Assembly (NCBI GenBank): GCA_029216955.1 | Contig: JANAVB010009598.1 | Location: forward strand, 24,821,861 to 24,885,860 | Source of the DNA: Iris pallida | Lineage: Eukaryota; Streptophyta; Magnoliopsida; Asparagales; Iridaceae | DNA length: 64,000 nucleotides | Direction: 5' to 3' | Part shown: one piece after another, positions 61,531 to 64,000 of the stretch | Layout: each line of letters begins with the position of its first letter | Numbering within the stretch: position 1 is the first letter of the stretch | Made by a program: the position numbers and the translations under genes | The notes under the pieces: model-generated | Database searches by the model: none | What the model saw: only the letters and a program-made list of their open reading frames with translations | Told to the model about the DNA's origin: nothing

Positions 61531-61628
61531 AGGACTGCCAGAGATGTGGCAGTCCCTCACATATAGGACTGCCACATCCCTGGCAGTCCAACTCCATGAG
61601 AGGGACTGCCAGAGAAGTGGCAGTCCTC
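61531..61628. repeat. GGACTGCC hairpins upstream of the transposase
   Basis: Three units of GGACTGCCA...TGGCAGTCC stand in a row; the first and second are near reverse complements of each other. They lie upstream of the transposase coding region, probably in its leader or first intron. Confidence 0.85.
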
Positions 61629-62054
61629 TGTGTCAAAGTTCGATTTTTCATCCGAAATAAAGTTAAAGTGTAGTTACCACGAGGCCTTCCGATGCATCAA
61701 AGTGTTCTTCGGACGTTGTGGGAGGAGAGTATCCAGCATTTGATAGTCCGGGTTGTTATATTTTCTATTTCTTTCTACATTAAACACAAAATTCAACTTT
61801 TATATGTAAAATTTAGGTTAAAACATTACACAAAAATAAATTCGACGACTTACAAATAAATAGGAGAAGTGATTGACACTATTACTAGATATTTCACCAA
61901 AAATCTTTAACAAATTTAGGTGGGGGGACAATTTCACCTAGGTTAGGTTAATTCTAGGTTTCTATGAGGAGGAGAAAAAAAGAGTGGAGGAAGAAAAGTA
62001 ATAGAGGAAGAAAGAGAGAAGAAATAAAACAAGTTTGGCTTTTATAGTGAATTA

Positions 62055-62153
62055 TGGGCTGCCCCTAGTAACAAAAACCTATGGCAAACTTGTAATTTTT
62101 CAAAAAAATTTAGGCTGCCCCCTAGTAGAAGTGGTGGTGCCCCTAAAAAAACC
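62055..62153 (-). repeat. Right terminal inverted repeat and subterminal copies
   Basis: The inverted repeat is 62113-62153. A second GGGCTGCCCCTAG lies at 62055-62067. The spacing differs from the left end. Confidence 0.8.
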
Positions 62154-62161
62154 TATTTTTA

Positions 62162-63422
62162 TTACAAATACATGTTTCCTCCTTGTGTCCGACACACCGA
62201 ACACGTTCTCCAAATTCTGTGTCGCGCAGGACATGACACAAATTTCTAATCCCCAAATCAGTAAACCCTAACCCTAAACCAAACCCTAACCCTAAACTAA
62301 TTGGCCGTATCCACCGGCGCTACCATGTCCCTGTCCCGACCAGCCACCCGACAGCAGCAAAGCCGTTAATCCCTTTCTCCGATGAGTCGCTTCTTCACCG
62401 ACCATCAGCCTCGTTTCCCGCCTTTCGACTACGACCACCTGCTCGTCTACCACATCCCTGCACGTCATTTGTGTGCCAGAGAACATACCACCACAACCGT
62501 CACCACCTCAGAGCCCCTGTCCCCAAATTCACCATCTTCGGTGGCTAACCCTAGCCAACACCACCACATGCCACCCACCACCAACCAGACCGACCACCCT
62601 TCATCACCACCACCATCAAATCATCTATGCCACCATGTCATACCTTCGTGGTCGAGTCGTCACTCTCTCTGATCCCTAATTTTTTATATCTACCCATGCC
62701 TCCGTCTCTTTTGAAGTGACGTCGCCGTCGCGAGCTGGCCTCGCCCAACGACTAGCCGGCGAGCCCCTACCTCATCGACGTTCCTCTGTGCTCGATGCCT
62801 GTGCGCCCTCCTCAAGCACCAAGCTCCAGAGCAGCGCTCGACCGTACCTTCGTGCCAGCTCTGCCCTGGTTCTCTACCGCCGCCTTGGGGTCAGCCTACT
62901 CCAGTGCCATACGACTTTCGGTGAGTTCTTTCTCTCATCGGAGCTGCCCTCCCGACGATCGAGGGAGCTACTGCTTCCTCTTCTTACTATTCCTTTTTTT
63001 AGTGTTTGCTCTTTCTCTTGTATGGAGAAGAACAGGGGGGCGGGTATTGGTATTGTGGGCCGGGTTGTGGAGTCTCATAGGCTTAAGTTTTTGCTGGGTT
63101 AATTTTATATTGTGTATACGTATATTAGTATGTTAATATTAAATACAGTAGTTAAATAAGTGTATACGTATATGTACTGTTATGTTATCATATATATACG
63201 GATATGTATATATGCTATTATATTTGTTTTATTATTATAATTATTATTTTGTTGTTGGGTTATTTAGTGAAGAGGTATTGGGCTTAGAATTAGATTGGGC
63301 TTGGCCTACTGTATTAATGGTTTTCATAATAAGTATATAGGTTTTTGATTTATAGGTAATTTCAAAAGGGCTTATTATTTATAGTATAAGATACAAATAT
63401 ATATTTTTTTATAGTATATGAT

Positions 63423-63427
<5 letters not shown>
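62162..63427. other. Flanking DNA without a supported gene
   Basis: The stretch holds a short telomere-like patch (CCCTAACCCTAAACC, about 62266-62300), a GC-rich Pro/Ser/His-coding-like zone (62380-63080) with competing short frames and no recognisable domain, then AT-rich DNA. It might be part of an old LTR; I cannot assign it. Confidence 0.5.

Positions 63428-63492
<65 letters not shown>
63428..63492. repeat. (AT)n microsatellite beside LTR K
   Basis: A pure AT run lies directly upstream of the LTR start at 63503, another case of an LTR next to an AT tract. Confidence 0.95.
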
Positions 63493-63502
<10 letters not shown>

Positions 63503-64000
63503 TGTAACGCTCCAGTCCCAAAATATATAGGACCGAGTATGCGAACATGCCAGCTGCACATATACGAAGAATACTCCAATATATGGAATCCTCGTATACG
63601 TACATAAGCTGTATAATAAATCATCACAGGCCAGAATAATATAATATAATCTCATCACAGCTCAACACAGAAGATAATAAAGTCTAGATAATAAATAAGT
63701 GTATCAAAAGATAATCGGGTGAACATACTCACTCCAAACAACTATAAAAATAGTCTCATAAGATCGGAGTCCAACCTCCACAGAATTCAAAGGAAAAAAG
63801 ATGTAAAAATATCCACTAATGTCTCAATAAATGAATAGACTAAAAATCAGCAAGAGGTGCCTCGTCGTCAAAATAGGATGGATCCAATGTCGCTCCGTAC
63901 TCCTGCGGTAAGTCGTCTAACTTGGAGAGAAAATCAGCTCCTAAGAGGGATGTAGCAAGATACAAGAAAATACCATGCCATATAAACTGTGATAATATAA
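63503..64000 (-). mobile_element. Partial LTR K, same family as C and D
   Basis: It starts TGTAACGCTCCAGTCCCAAA, the counterpart of the left edge of D (9471) and C (6026). It contains a minus-strand acidic stretch near 63855-63930, as the LTR ends of this family do. It continues beyond the window. Confidence 0.65.

Larger units (their letters stand above)
54590..62153. mobile_element. Complete Mutator-like transposon (MULE) with two gene remnants
   Basis: The ends are inverted repeats of about 43 bases (54590-54632 and 62113-62153) that begin GGTTTTTTT and end CTTCTACTAGGGGGCAGCC, with a few mismatches. TATTTTTA is directly repeated outside both ends (54582-54589 and 62154-62161). Inside are a plant mobile domain gene (+), a MULE transposase gene with OTU-like tail (-), and three clusters of GGACTGCC palindromes. 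The 8-bp duplication is near the usual MULE size of about 9. Both genes are damaged, so the copy is probably no longer autonomous. Confidence 0.85.

Noticed and set aside
61409..61651. Minus-strand 80-codon frame upstream of the transposase
   Set aside because: It runs through the GGACTGCC hairpins and shows no relation to FAR1 or MULE proteins.
62266..62300. Interstitial telomere array
   Set aside because: There are only about four degenerate CCCTAA units, too few to be more than a short telomere-like patch.
62382..63136. Overlapping Ser/Pro/Arg-rich frames in GC-rich DNA
   Set aside because: Several frames of similar length overlap, none has a domain, and no intron or promoter structure supports one.

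Overview
This window reads as heterochromatic, repeat-rich DNA from a flowering plant with a large genome. The evidence is plant-lineage Ty3/gypsy elements (Tekay-like chromoviruses and a Tat-lineage element with a G-patch region), a Mutator-like (MULE) transposon carrying a plant mobile domain gene, a CACTA-type end and a tRNA-derived SINE. I found no ordinary host gene, rRNA or tRNA. The species cannot be named from the sequence.

Layout. 1-5257 is the 3' end of a + strand Tekay-like element (A): intron-like DNA, integrase tail, 3' LTR. 5258-8180 is the leader and 5' LTR of a minus-strand element (C). 8256-53483 is one minus-strand gypsy element (E) with short LTRs, inserted in an AT-rich microsatellite and swollen by later insertions. 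Inside E lies a long-LTR remnant, probably a solo LTR (D, 9471-48086). Inside D are a Tat element (10702 to about 33408), a Tekay-like element (B, 34278-46897) and a CACTA end (to 47250). Inside the 3' LTR of the Tat element is an LTR-rich non-autonomous element (G, 21589-32783, target duplication GTCGT). E also holds a solo LTR (H, 48701-51496, duplication GAGGT) and a segment that looks mitochondrial (about 51640-52470).

53484-54090 is (AT)n with an embedded SINE. 54590-62153 is a complete MULE with matching terminal inverted repeats and an 8-bp duplication TATTTTTA. It carries two convergent, decayed genes: a six-exon plant mobile domain gene (+) and a FAR1-type/MULE transposase gene with an OTU-like tail (-). 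Between them sits a 620-bp hierarchical array of palindromes built on GGACTGCC. The same motif recurs in intron 1 of the first gene and upstream of the transposase. 62162-63502 has no supported gene. 63503-64000 begins another LTR of the C/D type.

No gene here looks fully intact. Most damage is nonsense codons and small frameshifts, many consistent with C-to-T decay. The most unusual signal is the palindrome system of the MULE. Next are a short in-phase intron inside the pol of the Tekay-like elements, an antisense spliced gene in the Tat element, and LTRs built around short spaced motifs such as GCCGCATGA.
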